Below are positions 48,889-61,403 of a stretch of DNA of 64,000 nucleotides, in pieces. The translations under genes were made by a program, and so were the position numbers. Origin of the DNA: Berghia stephanieae. Lineage: Eukaryota > Mollusca > Gastropoda > Nudibranchia > Aeolidiidae. Numbering within the stretch: the first letter of the stretch is position 1; every line of letters starts with the position of its first letter. The stretch is taken from the NCBI GenBank assembly GCA_034508935.3, contig CM067448.1:45561766-45625765 (forward strand), in the 5' to 3' direction. Under the pieces are notes generated by a model that saw only the letters and a list, made by a program, of their open reading frames with translations, made no database searches and had not been told where the DNA came from.

Positions 48889-51800
48889 GTTAAATTTAAA
48901 TGGTGAAAAACCCGCAATATTTGCGGAAAAATAAAGGCTATTTTGCTAGATGAACAGTCATCTTTTTTACTTCTGCATAATGTGGAAATTAACAAGGATT
49001 CTAAATAAACAAATAAATCATTTTAAAAAATGAAGATACACAGAACTTTTTTTTTAAATGATAAAAGTGTTTTAAAAATCAACAAAACAAAAAAAAAAAA
49101 AGCAAAAATAACACCAAAAAAAAAAAACAAAAACAAAAAAAAACGGGGTTAATGACTACTGATGTTAATGATTAAGTATTTAAAAATAGATTACAATAAT
49201 AAAAATACCAATGTTTTTTTGTATTTGTTTTTTTCCCCAATGAAATATATAGTAATAAATAATAATTCAAAGTATCAAAAATATATATAATAACAATAGC
49301 AATAGATTAAAGGCTCTTTACTCACATGCTCACACCATAACCAGGTGTAAAATGAGTACCTGGCCGTCAACAGCGTTGTCTCTGTTGAAAAAATATAATT
49401 GTAATATTGTCTAACAGGCATCATGACTCGTTCTATATGTTACGTGTTACTGTTGGTCAGGGGCCATTTGTAAAGCACTTGAGCATGCTAAGTGGATGTT
49501 GCGCTATATAAAAGCTCGAGTTTTTTTTTTTTTTTTTTGGGGGGGGGTTTAGTGGCTACAGTTATAGTGATACAAAATAGAGTTTTTTTGTTTAGCTTTT
49601 TGATCAAGAATGTCCTTGATTTTGGGTTAGGCTTCAGAGATGAGGTATTTAATAAATGAGTCATCTTACAGTCATATGACCTGTTGAATCGTATTTTATC
49701 CCGCTTTCTGTAGCATTAGATGGATAACAGCAATTGTTTGCTACTCTTTTAATAACACGCCACTCTGACAGATAATTTCTTAATTACTGCTGGGTTTCAG
49801 GGGGATCAGAAAAAATATAAACTTCACCCAGGGTTGATACCAGTCCTTCCTTGTGAGGCATGTACTCTACCACTAAGCTGTCATTTATTTAATAATACCT
49901 TTTTAAAAAAAGTGGTCCTTCAGAGCCATTAGCCCATGGAGCTTGAGTTTCTATAGTGTGAAATGGACAATAGCGATCAAATTGCCTGCTACCCTTTGAA
50001 TAGAATGCTCATCTATCCCAAAGTACTTTCTGCCAGATCTGAAAGACCCAGGTGGGTGGACATTAGGGTCAGAAAAAAATCTCGACTGCACCCAGGATTG
50101 ATCGTGGCCCCTTCTCTTGTGAATCGAGTGCTCTACCAACTGATCTATTGGAACCCCTAATACCTTACAAACATACTACAATAAACATCCTTCAAATTAA
50201 GATTTAACAGTCAAGCATTTTTGATGATTGAAAAAAGAATTTCTGTTTGATAAATAAGAGAGTAATTTAGTATTTGAACAAGTTTCTGATGGTAAAAAAA
50301 ATCCCTAAAAAAACAACCCAATAGTGAAGTGTTACATATTTTTGTTTTGTTCCCCCCCCCCCCCCCCCCCCCTCCTTCCACCTCCATGATTTCAGTGGAA
50401 GAGGGCTTATCACTTCAAGAGCAGTTCATTTCACCATATTCAGGAGATGTTTTTCATGAGGTAGGATAATAATGATGTGCCTCTGTTTTATGTTTATTCA
50501 AAGGGGAAAAAATTACTATTTTCTTTTGCTACATTAATAATTAGACAAATATTTTCACACAATATTAATACAGGGTTGCTTGCAATTTTCAATTAACGAT
50601 TTGTTATTTTTAAAATGATTTTTCATCATGATATCAATACTAAGACATGGCCATGATAACATTTTTTGAAAGATTTCATATATATATATATATATAGATT
50701 ACTAGCATAGCTCTCCGTCCAATGAACTCAAATTTATGATTCAAGTGTTGGATAAAATTTGAACTCAACTTCTATTGTTTTAATAAATAATTCATTTTTC
50801 AGCTTCCTAAGAGAAATCCTAAGAGCTTTTTAATTTGGCACGGAATGAAATATTTACTGCATTTAATATCTTATATATTTCGCTCAATTATTGTCAAATT
50901 TTTTCCCAATCTTAAGAACAGATGATCATATAAATGTTAAGAAATTGATTGTGTTCAAAATAATGAGAGGGCCACTAACTGGTATCGATTTACTGCAAGT
51001 ACTCCCACCTCATTGGTATACTCGCTAACTGGAAGATTGACACACAACCCAAATGCTAAAAATGATGGCGTCTGGTTTCGGTGGGATTTGACAAAACATG
51101 TCTAATCAATCTCATTATACACGCAAATCATCTTCATTGTCAATTGTTAACACCATGCAACATGTGGTGACGATTGGTCCAGTGGTTTCGGAACCTTAGT
51201 GTTACAAAAAATCCAATTCACCAATTTATAATAAGATATGTTCTTTTGTTTTCCAGACCCCCCTTGCTCTTCGATTGCTGAAAGTTGCCAAGATTTTCCC
51301 ATTTAAAGAGAGAGGATTCTTTATGGTGAGTGATGAAATAACAGGGCTAAAAGAATGTATATAAAAATATATATATTTATTTATTTTTCACATTTCCCCA
51401 CCCTAAACTTTTAATTTTCATGTTCAGGACTCATTTATAGTTATTTTCAACTTTGATCAAGTATCTTGGCCTCTATATTGTTATTTACTAAGCAGCATCT
51501 TTACATATTTTTTTCCACAGTTTGTTGAAATTTTGACATTTATTTTTCTGTACAAAGTGGCAGCTGCATTCACTCGGCATTTGGTAAGGACATTATTATT
51601 ATTATTATCATTATCATCATCATCATCATCATCATCATCATCTCATCATCTCATCATCATCATATCATCATCATCTGTCATCAAAATTAAACAAAATTAA
51701 GAAATGTTTTTGGAGATCGTATCTTTCTACCATTCTTTATCTTTGGTTGATCTCTAAGCAAACATTTCCAGTTTTCATATCAATATTGGCAATCTGTCTA

Positions 51801-54800
51801 GATTTTGTATTCTATCCATTCCTCTAGACCTTTTCACTGTTTCTTCAGCATTCCTCTGTAAAATGAAAGCTCTGCCGCTTTTTGCACTGTCTTTATTTTT
51901 GTACATATGATTGCACCAGGGAGTACACAAAATAAGAAAAAGCCTGCCTTTATATAGAGCTTGTGGTGATTGATTTTTAAAAAGTTTGAATCGATATTTT
52001 GTTGAAACAAAATCAATGTCAATTGAGAAGATCAACTTTCAGAGGTCAACTTTAGATGATCAATAATAATGATAATTTGGAATTTTTATAATGCTTTGCC
52101 CCATATATATCAAAATTGCCAAAATTTTAGAGATGAAAGGCAGGTTGAATAAAGGGCAGCAGTTTTTTAGTTAATTTTGGTTCAATGATAGCTTTTTGAT
52201 GGAAAGATTGACAATTCGTTTTCTGATGTCTTCATTTTAGTTTATCAAATTACCTAGTTTACGTACACTTTTCCATTCATTTAAATTTCTGTTGATTCTT
52301 GTATATTATGTTTTGGATTGATTCACTTTAATTACATTTATTCATTAAACAAATTTATTTGTGATTTGTTGTTTGTTTTTTTACATAGATTAAAAGACAG
52401 ATGCAGGAGATAAAATCTTATTCTGACCAGGCCACGTCAATATATCTTGATGGGGAAAAACTTGCATGGCTGCCGACAATTACTGTGGCTGTTCATGCCT
52501 TCAGTCCTTTCAGTATAATGACATCCTTATCCATGTCGACTGCTGCTATTACAAACCTTACAACAATCATGACATTCTATTTCTTACTTCAAGGTATGTA
52601 ATTTACTCAATTTGTTGGGATAAATTTTTCATGATAGTCTAGTTGGTTGTAATGTTTATCTTCTGTTTGTCATTTAGAAAAAAACCCCGATACATTCATG
52701 ATATTGGGCAAATAGCTTCAATACATCATAGGTAAATGAATATATTTGAATTTGTTACTGACTGACCCAATCTGGAATTATGTCAAGATGGAGCAATTGC
52801 TGAAAATGGAATTTTAATTCTAAATCATAAAATTTAGTTTAAATAATTATACTTTTGTAAATGGATATAACTATAACTTCTTAAACTAGGTACTGAAACA
52901 GATTTTTAACATCAGATCGGCAGTAAAAAAAACCCAGTAGATTCAAATAGAGTTATAATTTACATTTAAAAAAAGAATTAATCTTAAAATATAGTGTGAC
53001 TCAATATATCTTGTTTGGTGCCAAAGCACATTTATTTATTACATTGTAATTTTGCTGAAGGCAAATTTCGAATTTATAAATTTAGTTTTTGTAAGTCTTA
53101 TTCTGTTTTGTTGTGAACTAAATTGTCTTTCAAAATTTCCAAGAAGGCAAGCGAGTCTGCCCTTGTTTACATTAAGTTACTCTTCACGTGTTAAGTGAAT
53201 AATGATTTTAATATTATCCAATTTTTATTTCATCTCTCTGACAGAGAACCGTCTCTTATGCACATTTTTCCTGGCTGTGTCTACCTACCAATCTTTTTAT
53301 CCATTTGTTCTCATTGTGCCTGCGGCCATCCATTTCTATAAGGTATTTAATTCTTTTTCTTCTTAATTGCATATTGCTGATCTGATTTATAATTCCAAAA
53401 ATAAATGGAGAGAGAGTAGCATAGTTAGTATTACAATTGATAAAGCATTGATATTTATAGTTTTTAACAGATATATATATAGTCCTTCAAGTCGATTTCC
53501 GTCTGTGATTGTTGATTGAAATGGATAGTAACTTTTTTTTTTACATCTCTCTGATGCTATTTATAATTACCATCCATTGAGTCATAGACCTGGCTACCAA
53601 TTCAAATGTATCTGGAAATGTAGTCTATCAGAGTTTTAAGTGACTATAAAACCCTTGTAGCCAGAGTTTAAAAAAAAAAAAAATAAATAAAAACCCAAAA
53701 AACTAGAGCTTGTATATCTCGCAATATCCACTAAATGTTCTCAAAGCGCTTTTCAAAGGATCCCAACACGTAACATGTAGGTCAAGACATTTTCTGTTTC
53801 TGCTTGGATATGAAACTAGTCTGTTACAAAGCACTTTCCTCCAGGTCTAAAAGACCCAGCTACCTAATCATTGCTGGATGGACAGGGGGATAAGAAAAAA
53901 AAATCTTAACTACACTCGGGATTGATTGATAATGATGCCTCTAAGAGTGCTCAACCAATTGATCTATTAGAACTCCCAGGTTGGACATGTGGACTTGAAT
54001 GGATCACTTAAGGAATTGAATTACAGAGTCCTTATCTGCCACTATCCAGGGTTTATTTCTTTATAGAGATTTTAAATTTTGTCTCTCTTCTCTCCTTGTT
54101 CTCATCAAGTATTATTATCGTAGTCATAGTTTAGCTATGATCTGTCAAAATGTATGTTATGTTTAAACCAAAATTCAGCAAGACTGCAAGGAATTTTGTC
54201 ATCATTCCATGCTACAGATATAGATATGTCCTCTTTCTGAAGGTCTCAACGCTTTTAAGAATTGCTTTAAACACTTGGGGTGGGGATAATAATTGTTCAG
54301 TGGTAGAGCACTCACTTCACACGGGAAGGGACCAGTATCACTCATTTTCTTGACCACTTGTCCAACCAGCTCTTATTGGATGTGTTAGATCTGGTAGAAA
54401 GTTCATTGTAAACCACCAACTTGCTAGGCAAAGAGTAGCAAACAAAATTTGTTTCCCGTTTTAAACTTCAGAAGCTAGGATATATCTATGGGCCTTATGA
54501 TATTGAAGGCCTACTAATAGTTTATTGGTGGGTGTTCCCATGACTATTTAGCAGCAATGAGTTAGGTTTATAGAAAATAAAATCAATTAGGAGTTACTTT
54601 TATTAACTTTCTGTCATTTTATTAACAGATACATTCATGGGTGAAAGTTCGCCGGAAAAATCCGGCATGGCCGGATTTTTATTTTTGAAAAAGAGGTCTC
54701 GCCGGTTTTTTTTTGTCTGGCCGGAATTCGAAAATGAAAAAAAACCGGCAACTGTATAATAATATAATTAACCGCACTTCTGTTTTTTCCTCTTATTGGT

Positions 54801-56357
54801 AGTTGCAGGATTTTTTTTCTGAGCACCTGCCTTTGCAGGATTAATATCATTGAGTAACTTTCACCCATGGATACATTATATAATGATCATGAAAATAAAT
54901 CAGTGCTGATGGCTTTTCCTCGGATCCGCAGAGATCAGCAATTTTGGAGTTAGAGGAGGAATTTCCTCCTTTTAAAGAATTACATTTCCCCTTTCAGATG
55001 TACTAGCAGTGAGGGACTTGATGTGTGGAGGGACAAAGAAGTGCAGTTTCCCACTCTCCACAAGTTATCTAGAGTATCAATGATAATATTTTGTCTCATT
55101 TGCTCTAAAAGTGGGGGTTAATGCAGTGAAACTGCGGCTTAAATGAATTTTTCCCCCTTTTCCATTTTTTGTCACCATTAGCACTGATCAATAGATTATC
55201 ATGTTCATCATTTTATCATTTTCTGGTATCTCATTTTTCTCCTTGTTCTTCTTTCATCTTATCCCGCATTTTGCAGGGTTGCCATAATCATCTTTCTCCA
55301 GGCCCAGTTTTTTCATGTTGTCCTTTACCCTATCGAACCATTTAGTCTTTCGGCATCCCTTTTTTCTCTTACCTGCTAATTGTACAATACTTTCTTTCCC
55401 ACATGCTCCCTCTTAACATGTCCAAACCATTTCCATCTATCTTCTCTCATCTTAATCTCATATTTATGTCCTTCAAAATATCACCAATCACTGAAGCTTT
55501 TTTTTTTAGTTCTATGATATTCCAACATTTCAGCTGTCCAACCCATCAGCTGGATCATATTCCAACAAACAAGCAATTTCTAGCTACTTTGAAACTTGCA
55601 GCCTATTTGCCATGCTTTGTGGTCTTCTCATTGGATCATCCTTCATGATGGAAGGAAGTTTTGATTTCCTGTTTTCAACATATGGATTTATGTAAGCAGC
55701 TGTATTTTTAAAACTATTTATTTTCTTTTATTTCATATTTCGAACGTACATATGTTTTTTTTATTTGATTTGATGTTCTTTTGACTTTAAAATGCATTTA
55801 AATTTCTTTTTTTTTGGCACAGGTTTGATAATTGCAATATAACTAATGTAACAAGAAATTATGTTAGGAGCTATAGAGCTTTGAATGTGTATATGCAACT
55901 CGTCATTCCGAGGTTATCTACTACAGTGGAACCTCCCGATAACGACATGCCACGGGACCGAGTTTTTATGTCGTTATCCGGAGGTGTCGTTATTTAGAGG
56001 TTTCCAAGATGGCGGACAAAGTGGGCGTGGTAAGGCCCGCGGGACCAGTTTTTATTAACATTGACAAAACAAAAAAACATTGTAGTGTATTCCTCTTAGA
56101 GGGTTCTTGTGCGTGTGTCTGGATGAGTATTTTAGGTGATCTGAACTGAGTAAACTGATAGTGTGCTCCTGGAATCTACATCTTTTCCCTATTTAAACCA
56201 TTCCCCTTTGTCTTACCTTTTCTTATGTCATTTCAATTGTAAATCTAGAATGTTTTTACTATCCAATTTTCTTCCTTTTTACTGGCACATAGATGTGTCA
56301 CAGGCGCTGTAAAACCCTTTAAAACAAACAAAATTCCTCCTCCTCCTCCCACAAAAA

Positions 56358-56416
<59 letters not shown>

Positions 56417-56459
56417 TACCACTACTACTACTATTATTATTATCATTATTATTACTACT

Positions 56460-56491
<32 letters not shown>

Positions 56492-59400
56492 ACTACTTCT
56501 ATCACCACATAATATCACATTTTCCAAGATTTTGTGTTTACTTGCTTACACTTACATTTATACCTTGGTTTTTATTAATGCATATCAGCCAAGATTCGTC
56601 AAAAAAAGCTGCGTTCTCATTGGTTCAAGCAGGAATCGTTTTTATAAACTTTTGAGTACTCATACTCGGTATTTTTAGTATCAGATATCTACGAAAACTG
56701 CCGAAAATCGCCAAAATGATGTCGTTATTCGGAGGCTTTATCAAAAAGTGCGTCGTTATTTGGAGGTTATTTTTACTGATCTTAAATAGAAAAAAATCGG
56801 GACCACGGGTCAATGTTGTTCTCAGGAGGTTGTCGTTATTCGGAGGTGTCGTAATCGGGAGGTTCCACTGTATTATCTTTGCCAGATCTATAATGATGGG
56901 CCACGAAGTCAGTGTGTTGATTGCTCGACTCTGCATGAATTATGTTTGCGCAGCCGCATCAGTATCAGCATTCGTGGGTAGTCACTGCTTTTTTCTCTGT
57001 GGTTCAAACCCATGCTATTCAATTTTCTCTCAGTTCTTAATAATTGTGGTCAAGGCCTGTTCCTTAGGTGAGGCAAAGCAAGACAAAAAGCTAGCTAAGG
57101 TGGAAGCATTTGCTCACCAGTCAACCACTTGTTTGAAGTAGGAGGTGGATTCATTAATTTCTTATTTGTGCATGAGGTCAGCTATCAAAGATGTCACAAG
57201 CAGGTCAATAGTGAAGTGAGGCATGATCTGTTGGTGTGTTGGTTCACCACCTGGTCAACTGCCATGGTGTTTGTTCACGCATTAAACTAAAAAAAAAAAA
57301 AAAGTTTTTGAGGGTGTTGTCATATTAAAACTAAATTAAGAAATAACTAAAATATTTACTCTAAATTCTGTGCATGTCTGTTTATTCAAAGACTAATCCT
57401 ATTTGTAGGGAATATCACAGTTTGAAAGAATAAATAAATATACAATCAAAAAAATATTCAATTTACATGTGCTGTGTCTTCCTTCAGACTGGCTGTCCCT
57501 GATCTCACGCCCAACACAGGAGTTTTCTGGTATTTCTTCACAGAAATGTTTGACCATTTCCGTACCTTTTTCGTTTGCATCTTTCAACTCAATGCTGTCA
57601 TTTATACATTCCCACTGGCTATCAAGTTCAGGTATGGCTTCGCCTTTACTTTCACTGGATTATTGCCTTGTTTAAAGAAAATAGGAGTCATGACAGCTCA
57701 ATTAGTAGATCACTTACTTCACACACAAAGGGACTGAGATTGATCCTAAGTAGAAATTTTTTTTCTGACTCCCCTCCCTCTCTGTCCACCCAGCAGTAAT
57801 TGGGTAGCTTGGTATATTAGACCTGGGAAAAAGTACTTTGCGATATACTGGCAGCCTATCCAAAGGGTAGCAAGCAGTTGCGATTGCCAGCTTCACGCAA
57901 TAGAAACCAGGGCTGGCGAGTCGGAGTAGGAGTCGGTTGTTTGAGGGTGGAGTCGGAGTCAGTTTTAGAAGTCCCGACTCCGACTCCTTACCACTTTCAG
58001 ACATTGCATTTTTATATCATTCAATGTGTAATATTTTAGATACTAGATATAGATAGTATCCAGGCCTATAGAATTTGAAAAAAATTACATTGGTATTAGC
58101 TAAAGGTGAACTTTGCTTCCAAAACCCCCTTTCCTACCCAACCTTCATGGTCTCGTGCTGTACATTTAAGTTGGCATCAATGCCAATCACCCCGTACCTG
58201 ACTAGAGTTGGGGATGGTTATGAGGAATACTTGCATTGTTTTAAATTTAAGATTTCTGTATCGGATCAAAATCAAGAAATTCATTTGAAAGGTAGTGGAT
58301 GGAAATCTTAAACAATTTTAATGATGTTAGCAGTATGCAATATTTTATATATAATGGTCATTAAGATCATTTTATCGCGCTGTACGGTAAATAGTAAATA
58401 TACATATTATACATAAATTTGACATACCAGCCGGTAGCTGAATCAAATCACCTAGAACCAAATGTCATTAGATTCATGTTATTTTTCATAAAACCAGATT
58501 AGTATCTGCCACAACTGTATTGTTATAATACATATACTGGGGAAAAGCTAAAAGTAGCTGCGAGTGTTGGTTGCATATTATTACCTATTAATACTATGCT
58601 TGAGGAGTCGGAGTCGGGAGTTGGAGTCGGTTTCAAGGCTGGAATCGGAGTCGGAGTCGGTTTTAAAATAACCGACTCCGCCAGCCCTGATAGAAACTGA
58701 GATAAACTCTGGCTTTATGCTTCATGGGCCTAATGGCTCTGAATGACTAGTTTTTTTACTTTAGAGAAAAATGAAATTATTAAAATTTGAATTTTCATTT
58801 TTTTTTTAAACTTTTTCTGAATACAAATCTTTGACTTTTTTCAATTGGTGGTTGTATAAGTATAAACCAAAAGGCTCGAATTAGATGGATGTATGAAAGT
58901 CATTTTCATATATTTTATGGAATCATTTTTATAATTGTTGTGATTATTTGCTGAGCATCTTTATTATTAAGATTAGGGCATGTGCAGTTGAGGCACAACA
59001 TGTTATGTGCACATAATGATAATAGGGCTTGCCATATTCCATGACCGTACAACTGACGGAGGTGAACAAACTCAACGGTTGCACTCTTTTGAACTTCTCA
59101 AAAGCCCTTGATAAAGCTGGTGGCCAAACCTTGGTCATCAGTTTGAGAAACAAACAACACCTACTCTTATTTCTAAATACAGAATTCTTTTTAATGTTTT
59201 CTTTTTTTAATCTGATATTTTCAATTCAAGTGAAAATACATTTTTTAAGACTATTTTGAGATTAATTATTTATTGTTGTTTCAACATTGAAAGTGATTTT
59301 GACTTCATCTTTATACTTTCACTTTCAGTGAACGGCCATTTTTCCTCATGTATATTCTCATTTTCTTGACATCAATATTCAAGTCATATCCAAGCTATGC

Positions 59401-61361
59401 AGACGCAGCACTTTATCTTTCCTTACTTCCTTTGTGGAGACACACTTTCTCTTGTAAGTATTTTTCAAGATCAAAAATGACGAGTAAAGGGCCAATTCAA
59501 ATGGCTATAATGTATGATTCATTGTCTACGTTAGTTAATTACTATACATTCTCTAATCACACCGCGATTTGGGACCCGCCTAATTGGCGTCACATCTCAT
59601 CCTACATGTTGGCAAGGGAACCCCTGTAAAGCGCTTTGAGCACATTTAGTGGATTTTGTGCTATAAAAATGCTCACGTTTTTTGTGCTGCTCTGTGGTCT
59701 TGTGGTATGACACTCGTTTTTGTATCGGAAGGTCCTGGGTTCAAGCCTCCCTTGGTGCATAGTTGAGTCCTTGGAAAAGGCTCTTTACTCACATTCTCTC
59801 ACCGTACTCAGGTGTAAAATGATGTAAACTGATGTCCTGTTCTTCATGTTAGGTGTTGCTTTTGGTCAGGGCTTTGAGCACATTTAGTGGTTATTGCGCT
59901 ATATAAAAGCTCAAGTTTAAGTTACACTTTCACTCTCCGATGTGTTTTGTCATTATGTTGATTGTAAACAGTGTTCAGCAGACTCGTCACAGGCTACTGT
60001 ACTTTAAAGACAATCTGAAAGTGATAAATTAAGAAGCAGGCACTGGTAAAAGATTTAAAATCTGAAAAATCGTCTGGCACTGTCTCCTATACATTTTTTC
60101 AGATCCATATTTTTAAGACAATGCCATCTGCTGTTTAAATCTATTGAGCCAACCATTTCTTACAGGCCTGTAAATTTGCCGTCATTTCCGGCAATTTTGC
60201 TCCGCCGGAAAAAAAAAATAATTAGAATCTTTCATTTTGTTTCACAGCCTTTTGAATTGATAGAATTCTAAGAAAATATTCTGGGAAACGGGGATCTTTG
60301 CTCATGTTATATTGAAAAAGCTTCGGCTTCAGAGGGACGTTGTCCCCGACCCACTACCAGGGCTCTGCACTGGACCTGGACCCAAACGTCTCGCGGATTT
60401 TCAGCAATTTTTTCAGGAGGCAGATGCAGGCCTGTCCAGATGATGAAGCCAGAAGTCAGTGCATTTGAGGCTGTGAGAAAAGTTCATTTTCGTAACACTA
60501 TTCGCAAAAATACTCCTGAATAACCAATGACAAAACTGGTTTTCATCAGTAGCACAATATCATAAGTCGGAAAGGAAAAGTTTTTACTTGCTCAGATGAT
60601 GAGATGACATTGGTCGGAAATGAGGTTGCGTTTTCGGCTAGATTTTTTGTGTCAAGTGTCAGTGTCAACTGCCGATTATTGCTATATCAATGTCGTTAAA
60701 CAGGGGTTGTACCAAAAATGTATGTTGCTATTTTAGGGGTTTTATTAATAATTATATATAGCAAAAAATATAGGACCATCTGTCAATATCCTTATTCAGG
60801 GGTGACGTTACCCAAGGTCGCACATAAGGCTCTTTTTTATCATTTGAATTCATGCATTTATTACAAATATGGCTTAATATTTTCATTTATATGTTCTATT
60901 AAAAAAAATTTTTTTTACAGATCTACGTAACACTCTAGTTGTTGGTGGCATGTACATTTGCTGCCTTGTTTTGGCTCCCATTTTCTATCACCTCTGGATC
61001 TATGCAGGAAGTGCAAATGCTAATTTTTACTTTGCCATTACCCTCACGTACTCTACAGCACAGGTTAGTGGAAATCTTTGTAGGTTTTCTGTTTTTTTGT
61101 TGTTTTTTTTTTTCCTTTTTAAATTTGTAAGAAATTTTTTTTTCGAATTGAAAGATGCTGTATTAACTTTGGGAAGTATAGCTTGGCCAGACAACACAAT
61201 CATTTAAGTTTTATATGTCAAAGTTGAAATTAATTTAAGTTTATTCTCTTCATTATTTTTATTTATTTTTTTTTTTTCTTGTGTGTTTTTTTTAATTATC
61301 TATGATTGAAAGTTTAAAGATTGTTTTCTACAACAGAAACACACAAAAAAATCTACTTGAG

Positions 61362-61403
<42 letters not shown>

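Larger units (their letters stand above)
48224..50395. other. PIGU intron 1
   Basis: Contains TTC, TTA and ATT microsatellites (48421-48890), an R3 SINE (49309-49518), two R4 SINEs (49690-49886, 49906-50157) and a poly-C run that forms the acceptor pyrimidine tract (50352-50372). The rest is AT-rich and unassigned. Confidence 0.75.
53343..55509. other. PIGU intron 6
   Basis: Contains a composite SINE (53703-53975), an R4 SINE (54285-54515), a hAT-like MITE (54636-54869), TIR element E7 (54901-55186) and a LINE remnant (55200-55475). Confidence 0.75.
55924..56870. mobile_element. Tc1/mariner (pogo-like) MITE with nested insertions
   Basis: Inverted ends CAGTGGAACCTCCCGATAAC versus (inverted) CAGTGGAACCTCCCGATTAC, flanked by TA on both sides (55922-55923, 56871-56872). 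Subterminal GTCGTTAT(C/T)(C/T)GGAGG units occur several times at both ends. Inside are a sense-oriented R1 fragment (about 56088-56330) and an ACT microsatellite (56357-56491). No transposase frame remains. Confidence 0.85.
55692..57487. other. PIGU intron 7
   Basis: Mostly occupied by a pogo-like MITE (55924-56870) with an R1 fragment and an ACT repeat inside. The rest (56873-57487) shows nothing recognised. Confidence 0.7.

Noticed and set aside
60164-60440. Possible TIR element bounded by CAGGCCTG at both sides
   Set aside because: CAGGCCTG is itself a palindrome, so it matches in both orientations by nature; no longer inverted match or target duplication was found.
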